The notes beneath the pieces were generated by a model, which was given only the letters and a program-made list of their open reading frames with translations, did not search any database and was not told the DNA's origin. The position numbers were made by a program, and so were the translations under genes. From Moraxellaceae bacterium (GTDB taxonomy: Bacteria > Pseudomonadota > Gammaproteobacteria > Pseudomonadales > Moraxellaceae): a stretch of 64,000 nucleotides of DNA. Positions 26,262 through 34,521 of the stretch are shown piece by piece. The stretch is from contig JAUSND010000016.1 of the NCBI GenBank assembly GCA_030646295.1, forward strand, positions 310,001-374,000, given 5' to 3'. The stretch's first letter is position 1. The number at the start of each line of letters is the position of its first letter.

Positions 26262-26930
26262 ATGGCAGATCTGCATCCGTCACAGCGTTCAGCGGTAGGC
26301 CTGTTGCCTGTGGACAGGCCGATTGCCTTGTTGACCAGGCATTCGGTCCGGGAGCTTGGGACCGGGATTCCGTCCTATGATCTGCCACTGACACCAGAGG
26401 GTGTGGAGCTTGCCGAGCGCTGGGGGAACGCGTTACCGCGGCCCTTGCATGGTCTCCACTCCAGCCCGGTCGGTCGTTGTCTGGATACGGCCCGAGCCAT
26501 GGCACGGGGGGCAGGCGTCATTCTGGATGTACAGCCATCCATGACACTGGTTGAACCGGGCTGCTTTGTTGAGAGCATTGGGGATGTCGGGCCGCTTTTT
26601 CTGCAGATTGGCCCGCTGGCCTTTGCTAACCGTCATTTTCAGGGGCCACTGGAAGGGCTGCTGGCGCCCGCAGCGGGAAGTGCCAAGCTGATTCGTCATG
26701 TCCGCGACAATCTGGGCCCCCCGGGCTCACTGACGGTACATGTGACGCACGACACCATTCTCGCCGCCTTCATTTACCATCTGATGGAGCGGGATCGCAT
26801 CGAAGAGCATGACTGGCCCTGGATGATGGAAGGTGCATGGCTCTGGTTCGAGGATGATGATGCCCTGCGCTGGATCTGGCGTGGCGAACCTGGCGGTCGT
26901 GTGGTCAGGTCGTATCTTGACCCGCTTTGA
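26262..26930 (+). CDS. Histidine phosphatase superfamily protein
   Basis: A 222-residue protein of the phosphoglycerate mutase-like phosphatase superfamily. The catalytic motif appears as LLTRHSVRE (His about 27; Ser replaces the usual Gly of RHG). Then come LTPEGVELAERWG, SSPVGRCLDTARAMARG and the second histidine in HVTHDTILAAF. The substrate is unknown. It is divergent from the photo-operon, so its promoter lies within the spacer that holds the two palindromes and it might share regulation. The ABC transporter genes follow in the same direction. Confidence 0.82.
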   Translation: MADLHPSQRSAVGLLPVDRPIALLTRHSVRELGTGIPSYDLPLTPEGVELAERWGNALPRPLHGLHSSPVGRCLDTARAMARGAGVILDVQPSMTLVEPGCFVESIGDVGPLFLQIGPLAFANRHFQGPLEGLLAPAAGSAKLIRHVRDNLGPPGSLTVHVTHDTILAAFIYHLMERDRIEEHDWPWMMEGAWLWFEDDDALRWIWRGEPGGRVVRSYLDPL

Positions 26931-26982
26931 TTTTCTTCTTTGATCCCCATTTAACTGATTCGAATATTCCGGGAAGTCCCTG

Positions 26983-27930
26983 ATGACAGCAGCGTTGAGC
27001 ATCCACAACCTGACTAAAACCTATGGCAATGGTGTACAGGCCCTGAGGGGGATCAGCCTGGATGTAGAGGCGGGCGATTTCTATGCCCTGCTGGGGCCAA
27101 ATGGTGCCGGCAAATCCACCACCATTGGTGTGGTCAGTTCGCTGGTTAAAAAGAGTGCTGGTGAGGTACGGATTTTCGGGCACGACATTGATACCGACCT
27201 TTCACTGGCCAAACAGCGGCTGGGCGTAGTCCCGCAGGAGTTCAATTTCGGCCAGTTTGAAAATGTGATTGATATTCTTGCTACGCAGGCCGGGTATTAC
27301 GGTATTGAGCGCAATCGTGCCTACGATCAGGCCGAGAAATACCTGCACAAGCTCGGGCTATGGGAGAAGCGTGACCAGCAGGCACGCATGTTGTCCGGCG
27401 GTATGAAGCGACGCCTCATGATTGCCCGGGCCATGGTGCATGAGCCCGGCCTGCTGATTCTGGACGAACCAACTGCGGGTGTGGATATCGAGCTGCGACG
27501 CTCGATGTGGGAGTTTCTGACAGAACTTAATCGTTCAGGTACCACCATCATCCTGACTACGCACTATCTTGAGGAAGCAGAAAGCCTCTGCCGGGATATT
27601 GCCATTATTGATCACGGTGTGATTGTTGAAAACACAGACATGAAATCCCTGCTGGCAAAGCTTCATGTAGAGACATTCATCCTTGATCTGCGATCACCGC
27701 TGTCTCAGGTGCCTGTGCTCAGGGATTATCCGCTGCGCCAGACCGATCCCATGACCCTTGAGGTTGATGTGGAGAAAACGCAGTCCATGAACGGCGTCTT
27801 TGTACAGCTGGAGGCACTGGGTGTCAGTGTTCTCAGCATGCGCAACAAGGCCAATCGTCTTGAGGAGCTGTTTGTGTCACTGGTGGAAAAAAACCTGAAG
27901 GCACCTGTGCAAGGGGGCAATGCAACATGA
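26983..27930 (+). CDS. yadG: ABC-2 type transporter ATP-binding subunit (YadG-like)
   Basis: A 315-residue ATPase. Walker A is GPNGAGKST (about residues 38-46), the Q-loop is VVPQEFNF, the signature is LSGGMKRRL, Walker B is LLILDEPTAGVD and the switch His is in LTTHYLEEAE. A C-terminal extension of about 90 residues is usual for YadG. With the permease encoded next it would form an exporter whose cargo is unknown. The 3' end overlaps the permease start by four bases (ATGA), so the two subunits are co-translated. Confidence 0.93.
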   Translation: MTAALSIHNLTKTYGNGVQALRGISLDVEAGDFYALLGPNGAGKSTTIGVVSSLVKKSAGEVRIFGHDIDTDLSLAKQRLGVVPQEFNFGQFENVIDILATQAGYYGIERNRAYDQAEKYLHKLGLWEKRDQQARMLSGGMKRRLMIARAMVHEPGLLILDEPTAGVDIELRRSMWEFLTELNRSGTTIILTTHYLEEAESLCRDIAIIDHGVIVENTDMKSLLAKLHVETFILDLRSPLSQVPVLRDYPLRQTDPMTLEVDVEKTQSMNGVFVQLEALGVSVLSMRNKANRLEELFVSLVEKNLKAPVQGGNAT

Positions 27931-28700
27931 ATGGCGCACAGAAGTGGGTTGCCTTCACTACCATCCTTTCCAAGGAGATCCGGCGATTTACCCGTATCTG
28001 GGTACAGACCCTGTTGCCTCCGGCAATCACGATGAGTCTGTATTTCGTGATTTTCGGTAATCTGGTTGGCTCGCGCATCGGTGATATGGGTGGCTTTGAT
28101 TACATGCAGTACATCGTGCCCGGCCTGATCATGATGGCAGTCATCACCAATGCCTATGGCAATGTCGTTTCCAGTTTTTACAGTGCAAAGTTCCAGCGGA
28201 GTATCGAGGAGTTGCTGGTCTCACCTGTACCCAATCACATCATTCTGCTGGGTTTTGTGATGGGAGGGGTGGTGCGCGGCATTGCGGTTGGCATTATCGT
28301 CACGCTGCTTTCCCTGTTTTTCACGCATCTGTCGATACATCATGTTTTTATTGTGATTTATACCGTGGTGATGACCGCCGTACTGTTTTCGCTGGGCGGG
28401 TTCATCAATGCCGTCTACGCAAAGTCGTTTGATGATATTTCGATAGTGCCAACCTTCGTGCTGACACCGTTGACCTATCTGGGTGGCGTTTTCTATTCGA
28501 TCGATATGTTGCCAGGCTTCTGGCAGGGCATTTCATTGCTCAATCCCATTGTCTATATGGTCAATGCATTCCGTTATGGTGTGCTGGGTGTCAGTGATGT
28601 GAATGTTTATCTCTCGTTGTTGATGATCTCGGCGGTAGCAGCCGGTCTTTATGCGTTTGCCTATCGGTTACTCAATAACGGCACCGGTATCCGCGAATGA
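27927..28700 (+). CDS. yadH: ABC-2 type transporter permease (YadH-like)
   Basis: A 257-residue permease with six hydrophobic segments. It matches the YadH family: an N-terminal FTTILSKEIRRFTRIWVQTLLPP, YFVIFGNLVGSRIG, YMQYIVPGLIMMAVI and LTPLTYLGGVFYSIDMLP. It pairs with the ATPase encoded immediately upstream. The stop codon overlaps an ATG that begins the short chain of mini-ORFs leading to queF. Confidence 0.92.
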   Translation: MNGAQKWVAFTTILSKEIRRFTRIWVQTLLPPAITMSLYFVIFGNLVGSRIGDMGGFDYMQYIVPGLIMMAVITNAYGNVVSSFYSAKFQRSIEELLVSPVPNHIILLGFVMGGVVRGIAVGIIVTLLSLFFTHLSIHHVFIVIYTVVMTAVLFSLGGFINAVYAKSFDDISIVPTFVLTPLTYLGGVFYSIDMLPGFWQGISLLNPIVYMVNAFRYGVLGVSDVNVYLSLLMISAVAAGLYAFAYRLLNNGTGIRE

Positions 28701-28746
28701 GTGCAGCTACCGATATGAGTACAACTGTATGAGTACAGCATCATGA
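28697..28746 (+). other. Chain of overlapping mini-ORFs between yadH and queF
   Basis: The motif ATGAGT(A/G)CA occurs four times, at 28697, 28715, 28729 and 28743, the last being the queF start. An ATG overlapping the yadH stop opens an 11-codon frame (MSAATDMSTTV) whose TGA overlaps the ATG at 28729. That opens a 5-codon frame (MSTAS) whose TGA overlaps the queF ATG. Each junction is ATGA, so ribosomes could be passed along by termination-reinitiation. Alternatively the repeats are leftovers of a tandem duplication of the start region. Confidence 0.55.
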
Positions 28747-29573
28747 GTGCATCTGCCCCGAAAGACATCCTGCTGGGACAGCACACGGACTACCCAACGC
28801 AATATGCACCCGAGGTGCTGTGCCCGATATCCCGCACTGAGGGACGTACGGCACTGGGGCTTTCTTCCGGTGCATTGCCGTTTGATGGTGTTGATGTCTG
28901 GACGCACTATGAGGTGTCCTGGCTGGATGAAAACGGTAAACCCGTTGTGGCAATGGCGGAAATCCGTGTCCCTGCCATCTCACCCTGTCTGATCGAATCG
29001 AAATCCCTGAAGCTGTATTTCAATTCGCTTAACTTCGAGCGCTTCGCTTCGGCAGCGGCATTTGCCTGCAGGGTTGAGGAAGATCTTTCGCGGGTCGCGG
29101 GCTCCCCGGTGACGCTGCATCTGTTCTATCCGGATGATCCGTCAGTACTGGACATGGGAAGGCTTCCCGGTATCTGTCTGGATGACTTGCCGCTGACCTG
29201 CAATGAGTTTGTGCTTAATCCGGCGTTGCTGGTTGCGGATCTTGCCCGGCAGGTTAGTGAAACCCTCAATACCAACCTGTTGCGCAGCCTGTGTCCGGTC
29301 ACCCATCAGCCTGACTGGGGCAGCGTCATGATCCAGTATGAGGGAGCGGCGATCGACCATGCAGGCTTGCTGGGCTATATCGTGTCGTATCGGAATCATC
29401 CGGACTTTCACGAGCATTGCGTCGAGAGCATCTTCATGGACATTCTGCGCCACTGCCAACCGGCGAGCCTGACTGTGTATGCCCGTTATACCCGCCGCGG
29501 GGGCCTGGATATCAATCCGTTCCGCAGCAGTGTGGCGGCGCTGCCATCAACGGTCCGCCTGTTCCGGCAGTGA
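28743..29573 (+). CDS. queF: NADPH-dependent 7-cyano-7-deazaguanine reductase
   Basis: A 276-residue QueF of the long, two-domain type, close to the 282 residues of the E. coli enzyme. Conserved segments are AEIRVPAISPCLIESKSLKLY with the QueF motif ESKSLKLYFNS, and the catalytic segment SLCPVTHQPDWGSV, where the Cys forms the thioimide with preQ0 and the Asp acts as acid. The HEHCVESIFMDI and YTRRGGLDINPFRS stretches are also typical. It reduces preQ0 to preQ1 in queuosine biosynthesis. The ATG at 28743 overlaps a mini-ORF stop and no strong Shine-Dalgarno is present, which fits translational coupling. Confidence 0.95.
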   Translation: MSASAPKDILLGQHTDYPTQYAPEVLCPISRTEGRTALGLSSGALPFDGVDVWTHYEVSWLDENGKPVVAMAEIRVPAISPCLIESKSLKLYFNSLNFERFASAAAFACRVEEDLSRVAGSPVTLHLFYPDDPSVLDMGRLPGICLDDLPLTCNEFVLNPALLVADLARQVSETLNTNLLRSLCPVTHQPDWGSVMIQYEGAAIDHAGLLGYIVSYRNHPDFHEHCVESIFMDILRHCQPASLTVYARYTRRGGLDINPFRSSVAALPSTVRLFRQ

Positions 29574-29679
29574 CGTTGATGGCTGTGACCGCATGGACAT
29601 TTCATGGGGTCAAAGTTGCTTGCCAAGTGAAGGGTTGATGCGGACAATGCGCCGCAGAATTGTCTGACAGGATGCCAAC

Positions 29680-30342
29680 ATGACTACTTATTTCTCTATC
29701 AAGCTGGATGATGCCACCCAGAGCGGGATCGATGAACTGCTCCGCAATCTGGACTCTGGCGTTAGCGCCCCACAGCATGAACTTCACACCCGCATATCGC
29801 TGGAAGCAGCAGATGCCATTCTCAAGAATGTTGTGGAGGACATGATGGAGCGCTTTCAGGGTGGCGAGGGGGCAGGCATTCTCCATACCCTGCTTGGTAT
29901 CCTCAAGGGAACAACCCATGTGCTGATCCGGCAGCTTCTGGGCAAGCATGACAATGCCGAAGTGGCCAAAATGGCGGTTTACCTGCGTCAGCGTCGTGTC
30001 GTCATCAATAATGATGTGCGCTTTGGCTTTGAGATCCCTGCCGATATGGCCGCATCGTTCGGAACGATTTTTGCTGGTGTCCGTGCAGGTCAGGGCAAGG
30101 ATCATCGCGCGGCACTGAATGACCTCATGCAGAAGTTTGCCGATCTTGCCGTGACGCATTATCTGGACGACTTCACGAGCCCCATGGATCTTGGCTTTAT
30201 CAAGCGCAAGGCGGCTGAGCTCGGTCGTGGCACCATCAACAAGGGCGTTCATGCGGCCCTTAACAAGCTGATTCCCTCGCTCGGTCAGAAGGATCTGGAG
30301 ATCTTTGCTGACTTTTTCTCGGGCATGATCACCGAAGCCTGA
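29680..30342 (+). CDS. Unknown protein, paralogue of the next gene (A copy)
   Basis: A 220-residue soluble protein with no signal peptide or membrane helix; it appears mostly helical. I do not recognise a family. It aligns along its full length with the protein encoded at 30458: MTTYFSI versus MTCYFAF, an amphipathic helix around AADAILKNVVEDMMERF, a central HVLIRQLLGKHDNAEVAKMA block, and a C-terminal LGFIKRKAAELGRG...FFSGMITEA block. It follows queF in the same direction after about 106 bases. ACAGGA about 10 bases upstream of the ATG gives a ribosome site. It is certainly a gene, from its codon pattern and conserved paralogue, but its function is unknown. Confidence 0.75.
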   Translation: MTTYFSIKLDDATQSGIDELLRNLDSGVSAPQHELHTRISLEAADAILKNVVEDMMERFQGGEGAGILHTLLGILKGTTHVLIRQLLGKHDNAEVAKMAVYLRQRRVVINNDVRFGFEIPADMAASFGTIFAGVRAGQGKDHRAALNDLMQKFADLAVTHYLDDFTSPMDLGFIKRKAAELGRGTINKGVHAALNKLIPSLGQKDLEIFADFFSGMITEA

Positions 30343-30457
30343 GGTTTTTTGCTCAGGAGGAAGGTTGGCCTGAATGGCCGGTGATAATGACTCGCCGGCC
30401 CTTTACAAGTCGGCCTTTACCTTTAATCATGGCGCCCTTGTTTGTAGAGGCCCTGAC

Positions 30458-31129
30458 ATGACCTGCTATTTCGCCTTTCCTTCTTCTGATGCCCTGCGCG
30501 ACTCCAGTCTCACCCTGCTGGAAAACTTCGAGCGCGGTGCCCGAGAGCCCCAGAACACCCTGTTTATCCGTGTGGCACAACTGTTTGCTGACGAAGTTGT
30601 GGACATGCTGTTGCTCAATCTGGTGCGTGGCTCTGAAACCCCGCACTCCAGCGCCAATGTGATCGAGAGCTTTGCCGGTCTGATCAAGACCACTGTGCAT
30701 GGGCTTATCAAGCAGCTCCTGAGCAAGATGAGCAATGACGAGATGCGCCCCCTTTCTGCAGTGATCGCCGAGCGTCGATTGACGCTTACTCAGGATGGTA
30801 CGGAAAAGGACTATATCTGCTTCATCATGCCCCCTGATTTTCATGCCCGCTTCAAGCGTGTGCTTGAGCAAGGCATCAAGGGTGAAAGAAACCCTGATGA
30901 GCTGCTGGCGTGTATGGAGACTTTTTCAGAAATGGCCCACGAGGCTTTTTATGAAGAATCCATAAGGCCGCTCAAGCTTGGGTTCATCGGGCGCAAGCTG
31001 ACGGATGTGGGTGGTGCGGCCATGCGCAAAGGCGCTACATCAGCCAATCGTCGTCTTGTTCCTGGTCTTGCCGGTCAGGAGCTCATCGATTTCTGCACCT
31101 ACTTTCATGGCTTTATGCTGGAAGCCTGA
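30458..31129 (+). CDS. Unknown protein, paralogue of the previous gene (B copy)
   Basis: A 223-residue protein paralogous to the gene at 29680. Shared features are MTCYFAF at the start, the central VHGLIKQLLSKMSNDEMRPLS block, a FIMPPDFHARFKRVL block and the end LGFIGRKLTDVGG...YFHGFMLEA. The ATG at 30458 has AGAGG 8 bases upstream and aligns with the start of the paralogue; the frame is open from 30374 but that part is not shared. The two copies differ by many substitutions, so the duplication is old. A strong hairpin ends the unit. Function is unknown. Confidence 0.75.
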   Translation: MTCYFAFPSSDALRDSSLTLLENFERGAREPQNTLFIRVAQLFADEVVDMLLLNLVRGSETPHSSANVIESFAGLIKTTVHGLIKQLLSKMSNDEMRPLSAVIAERRLTLTQDGTEKDYICFIMPPDFHARFKRVLEQGIKGERNPDELLACMETFSEMAHEAFYEESIRPLKLGFIGRKLTDVGGAAMRKGATSANRRLVPGLAGQELIDFCTYFHGFMLEA

Positions 31130-31141
31130 CACTTGTTGCAG

Positions 31142-31187
31142 TACAGGCATGAAAAAAGCGGCTAATGCCGCTTTTTTCATGCCTGTA
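31142..31187. terminator. Long perfect hairpin terminator between convergent genes
   Basis: A perfect 21-base inverted repeat with a 4-base loop (TAAT). The inner part is AAAAAAGCGGC/GCCGCTTTTTT, so it terminates transcription on both strands between the unknown gene pair and selO. Confidence 0.85.
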
Positions 31188-31200
31188 AGTCCGGTCGGGC

Positions 31201-32661
31201 TCAGGAGGAGCAGCTGATTTCCATGTGGCGCCCCCAGTCTGGTGGCAGACTGGCGTAGTTTTCGTTTTCCGGCTGTTCGTCAAACGGACGCTGCAGCAGG
31301 CGATAGAGTTTGTCGATCTCGCTGTAATCCCCGTTGTCAGCCTTGTCGATGGCGATCTGGGCAAGATAGTTGCGCAGGATGTATTTGGGATTGACGGCAT
31401 TCATGCGGATGCGACGTGCCGCATCGTCACTGTTTTCGGCGTGCAGTCGTGCCTGATAGCGCAAAAGCCAGGCATCAAAGGCCTCGCGATCAACAAAGTC
31501 ATCCCGTAATGCCGGCTTTTCTCCGGTGGTCTTTAGTGTTGCCAGGGCGCGAAAGCTGCGCGTGTAATCTGCGCCGTTTTTCATCAGTAAATCCAGAAAG
31601 CCGATGCCCAGATCGCGGTCTTCCGGGCGCTCTTCCTGAAGGCCCAGTTTGGCGCGCAGTCCGGCCCCATAGTGCGCCAGCAGTGCGTGCTCATAGGACT
31701 GCAGGCTGGCGACCAGTGCATCATGTTCAATCAGGCCGGAGAGGCCATGGGCGAGGGCGTTCAGGTTCCACAGGCCAACGGAGGGCTGCTGGTTCCATGC
31801 ATAGCGACCGCTGTGGTCCGAATGGTTGCAGATGTAGCCGGGCTCATAGGCATCCAGGAAGCCAAACGGGCCGTAGTCGAAAGTGGTGCCGGTAATGGAA
31901 AAATTGTCCGTGTTCATCACGCCGTGCGCAAAGCCGACCAGTTGCCATTGCGCCATCAGACGGGCCGTACGTTTGACGACTTCATCAAAAAAGCGGGCAT
32001 AGGGCTGGGTGTCATCACGGCACTCCGGGTAGTGGTTGGCTATGACGTGATCAGCGAGCGCCTTCAGCAGCTCGGGCTGACTGGAGTGATGCAGCCATTC
32101 AAAGTGACCGAAACGGATATGTGTATCGGCCACGCGCAACAGCATGGCGCCATGCTCGGTTTTTTCACGCTGCACGGGCTCATCCGAACCGATAATGCAC
32201 AGGGCTCGCGTACTGGGGATGCCGAGATGGTGCATGGCCTCGGAGCCCAGATATTCACGTATGCTGGACCGCAGCACTGCCCGGCCATCACCAAAACGGG
32301 AATAGGGTGTTTGCCCGGCCCCCTTGAGATGCAGGTCCCATGTTTCGCCTTTGCTGTTCCTGACCTGGCCCAGCAGCATGCCGCGACCGTCACCCAGTTC
32401 CGGATTGTGGATGCCGAACTGGTGGCCGGTGTATTTCATGGCCAGCGGTTCGCTGCCAGGCAGGACTTTCTGGCCACCAAAAAATGCACAGAAGTCAGGC
32501 TTTTGGGCTTCGGCAGGATCAAGGTCGAGCAGGGCGGCAACATCCGGATTAAAGGCAACCAGATGGGGGCGGGCAAAGCCGCGGGGAGTGACACGGGAAA
32601 ACAGCTTTTCCGGCAAGCGGGCAAAGCGGTTGTCAAAGTTCAGGGTATCAAGCGTTTTCAT
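31201..32661 (-). CDS. selO: Protein adenylyltransferase SelO (YdiU)
   Basis: A 486-residue pseudokinase-fold enzyme that transfers AMP to Ser, Thr or Tyr of target proteins. Typical segments are MKYTGHQFGIHNPELGDGRG near residue 75, HLKGAGQTPYSRFGDGRAVLRSS, the active-site stretch GFAHGVMNTDNFSITG, and DYGPFGFLDAY. The protein ends ISCSS; the Cys sits where vertebrate SelO carries selenocysteine. Family members respond to oxidative stress and AMPylate metabolic enzymes. The gene lies downstream of aceA on the same strand but behind a terminator, so it probably has its own promoter in the 126-base gap. Confidence 0.93.
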   Translation of the reverse strand: MKTLDTLNFDNRFARLPEKLFSRVTPRGFARPHLVAFNPDVAALLDLDPAEAQKPDFCAFFGGQKVLPGSEPLAMKYTGHQFGIHNPELGDGRGMLLGQVRNSKGETWDLHLKGAGQTPYSRFGDGRAVLRSSIREYLGSEAMHHLGIPSTRALCIIGSDEPVQREKTEHGAMLLRVADTHIRFGHFEWLHHSSQPELLKALADHVIANHYPECRDDTQPYARFFDEVVKRTARLMAQWQLVGFAHGVMNTDNFSITGTTFDYGPFGFLDAYEPGYICNHSDHSGRYAWNQQPSVGLWNLNALAHGLSGLIEHDALVASLQSYEHALLAHYGAGLRAKLGLQEERPEDRDLGIGFLDLLMKNGADYTRSFRALATLKTTGEKPALRDDFVDREAFDAWLLRYQARLHAENSDDAARRIRMNAVNPKYILRNYLAQIAIDKADNGDYSEIDKLYRLLQRPFDEQPENENYASLPPDWGRHMEISCSS

Positions 32662-32741
32662 GATGCAAGCATGCCTGATGCTGGCGGCAGTTTGAATGCA
32701 GCAATCGTAATCGGGCTCATCTGGTATTTTCGTGCGCCCAT

Positions 32742-32770
32742 AAAAAAACCCCGCGCAAGCGCGGGGTTTT
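32742..32770 (-). terminator. Rho-independent terminator of aceA
   Basis: An 8-base GC stem CCCCGCGC / GCGCGGGG with a 2-base loop, extended by four A-T pairs and ending in seven T on the - strand, 18 bases after the aceA stop. Confidence 0.88.
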
Positions 32771-32787
32771 CTGATTCACCTGAGCGA

Positions 32788-34383
32788 TTAGCTGAACTGA
32801 CCCATGGTGTTGGCGGTACCGCCAGCCTTCAGGGCGTTGTCGCCAGAGAACATTTCCTTGTGGTCATCACCGATGTCGGAACCGGCCATGGCCTGGTGCT
32901 TGACGCAGGAAACGCCTTCACGGATTTCCTTGCGCTGTACGCCAGCAACATAGGCCAGCATGCCCTGGTCGCCGAAGTAACCCTTGGACAGCTCGTGCAT
33001 GTGCAAGGCGGTCGTGTGGTAGGTCGGCAGGGTGATCAGGTGATGGAACACGCCAGCTTCACGGGCTGCATCAGCCTGGAAGGTACGGATCATGTCATCA
33101 GCCAGCTTGGCCAGTTCGGTGTTGTCGTAGTCAACGCTCATCAGCTTGGCGCGATCGTAAGCCGACACGTCTTTGCCTTCTTTGACGAAGCGGTCAAACG
33201 CCTGCTGACGGAAGTTCAGGGTCCAGTTGAACGACGGGCTGTTGTTGTACACCAGCTTGGCGTTCGGAACGATTGCCTTCACGCGGTTAACCATGTGGGC
33301 GATTTCAGCGACGTTAGGTGTTGGTGTTTCGATCCACAGCATGTCAGCGCCGTTCTGCAGCGAAGTCACGCAGTCCAGCACAACGCGGTCGATCTGCGTG
33401 CCTTCACGGAACTGGTACAGGCCGGAAGCCAGACGGGCCGGGCGGTGCAGCTTGCCGTCACGCTTGATCAGGACTTCGTCATCCTGAGCTTCAGAGATGT
33501 CGATTTCCTTGGTTTCCAGGTAGCTGATGTACTGGGAAGCCAGGTCGCCCTTCTTCTTGGAGACCGGAATCTTCTGGGTCAGGTCGGCACCTTCGGAATC
33601 GGTACGGGCCACGATGACACCTTCGTCGATGCCCAGTTCCAGGAAAGCCAGACGCACTGCGTTGATCTTGGACAGGAAGTCTTCGTGCGGCACGGTAACC
33701 TTGCCGGCCTGGTGACCGCACTGCTTGGCGTCAGACACCTGGTTTTCGATCTGGATGGCGCAAGCACCAGCTTCGATCATCTTCTTGGTCAGCAGGTAGG
33801 TGGCTTCTTCGTTACCGAAACCGGCATCGATATCGGCAATGATTGGCACCACGTGCGATTCGAAGTTGTTGATCTTGGCTTCGATTTCAGCGGCCTTGGC
33901 CTTGTCGCCAGCGTCTTCAGCCTTGCTCAGGGCACGGAACAGGTCGTTCAGTTCCTTGGCATCGGCCTGACGCAGGAAGGTGTAGATTTCTTCGATCAGG
34001 GCAGGCACGGAGGTCTTTTCGTGCATGGATTGGTCGGGCAGCGGGCCGAAATCGGAACGCAGTGCAGCAACCATCCAGCCGGACAGGTAGATGTAACGCT
34101 TGGAAGTGGTGCCAAAGTACTTCTTGTTGGCAATCATCTTCTGCTGGGCAACAAAACCGTGCCAGCAACCCAGCGACTGGGTGTACTTGCTGCTGTCAGC
34201 ATCGTACTCGGCCATGTCCTTGCGCATGATGGCGGCAGTGTACTTGGCGATGTCCAGACCGGTGCGGAAGCGGTTCTGCACGATCATGCGGGCCGCATCT
34301 TCCGGGTGAATAGCACCCCAGGTGCCACCGAGTTTGGCCTTGACGGCGCGGACGTGTTCAATCGCAGAGGCGTACGTTGTCAT
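32788..34383 (-). CDS. aceA: Isocitrate lyase (long type)
   Basis: A 531-residue isocitrate lyase of the long form found in Pseudomonas and Acinetobacter, about 100 residues longer than E. coli AceA. The active-site loop is DAKQCGHQAGK, where C and H are the catalytic pair; metal-binding acids are in ADIDAGFGN; and IQIENQV, IETPTPNVAEIAHMV and YNNSPSFNW line the pocket. It splits isocitrate into succinate and glyoxylate. A LysR regulator is divergent and malate synthase follows that regulator, completing the glyoxylate shunt. The ATG at 34383 has AGGAAG upstream. The C terminus MGQFS is intact. Confidence 0.96.
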   Translation of the reverse strand: MTTYASAIEHVRAVKAKLGGTWGAIHPEDAARMIVQNRFRTGLDIAKYTAAIMRKDMAEYDADSSKYTQSLGCWHGFVAQQKMIANKKYFGTTSKRYIYLSGWMVAALRSDFGPLPDQSMHEKTSVPALIEEIYTFLRQADAKELNDLFRALSKAEDAGDKAKAAEIEAKINNFESHVVPIIADIDAGFGNEEATYLLTKKMIEAGACAIQIENQVSDAKQCGHQAGKVTVPHEDFLSKINAVRLAFLELGIDEGVIVARTDSEGADLTQKIPVSKKKGDLASQYISYLETKEIDISEAQDDEVLIKRDGKLHRPARLASGLYQFREGTQIDRVVLDCVTSLQNGADMLWIETPTPNVAEIAHMVNRVKAIVPNAKLVYNNSPSFNWTLNFRQQAFDRFVKEGKDVSAYDRAKLMSVDYDNTELAKLADDMIRTFQADAAREAGVFHHLITLPTYHTTALHMHELSKGYFGDQGMLAYVAGVQRKEIREGVSCVKHQAMAGSDIGDDHKEMFSGDNALKAGGTANTMGQFS

Positions 34384-34521
34384 AACATCTTCCTGTTGCT
34401 GGTGGTGATTGCCAAAGCACCTGCCGTTAAACCGGTTGGTGGCTTCAACTTTGAGGCGCGCAGTCTACGGTTTGTGGCATAATTTCCATAATTTATAGTT
34501 TTTATTCCCGGTATTTATTTT
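34384..34521. promoter_or_regulatory. aceA-lysR divergent control region
   Basis: A 138-base spacer. It holds a tandem repeat CATAATTT-CCATAATTT (34478-34494) that contains ATAAT elements on both strands, a suitable LysR-type half-site arrangement. TATAGT (34494-34499) is a -10 candidate for the LysR gene, with a weak TTGTGG 16 bases upstream. The operator assignment is inferred from position and symmetry. Confidence 0.4.

Noticed and set aside
28697-28746. preQ1 riboswitch before queF
   Set aside because: The 42 bases between yadH and queF are filled by overlapping mini-ORFs and show no small pseudoknot with an A-rich tail.
31672-34482. Open frame of 936 codons antisense to selO and aceA
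   Set aside because: It spans two well-supported genes and their terminator, has no recognisable domain and arises from GC-rich codon structure.
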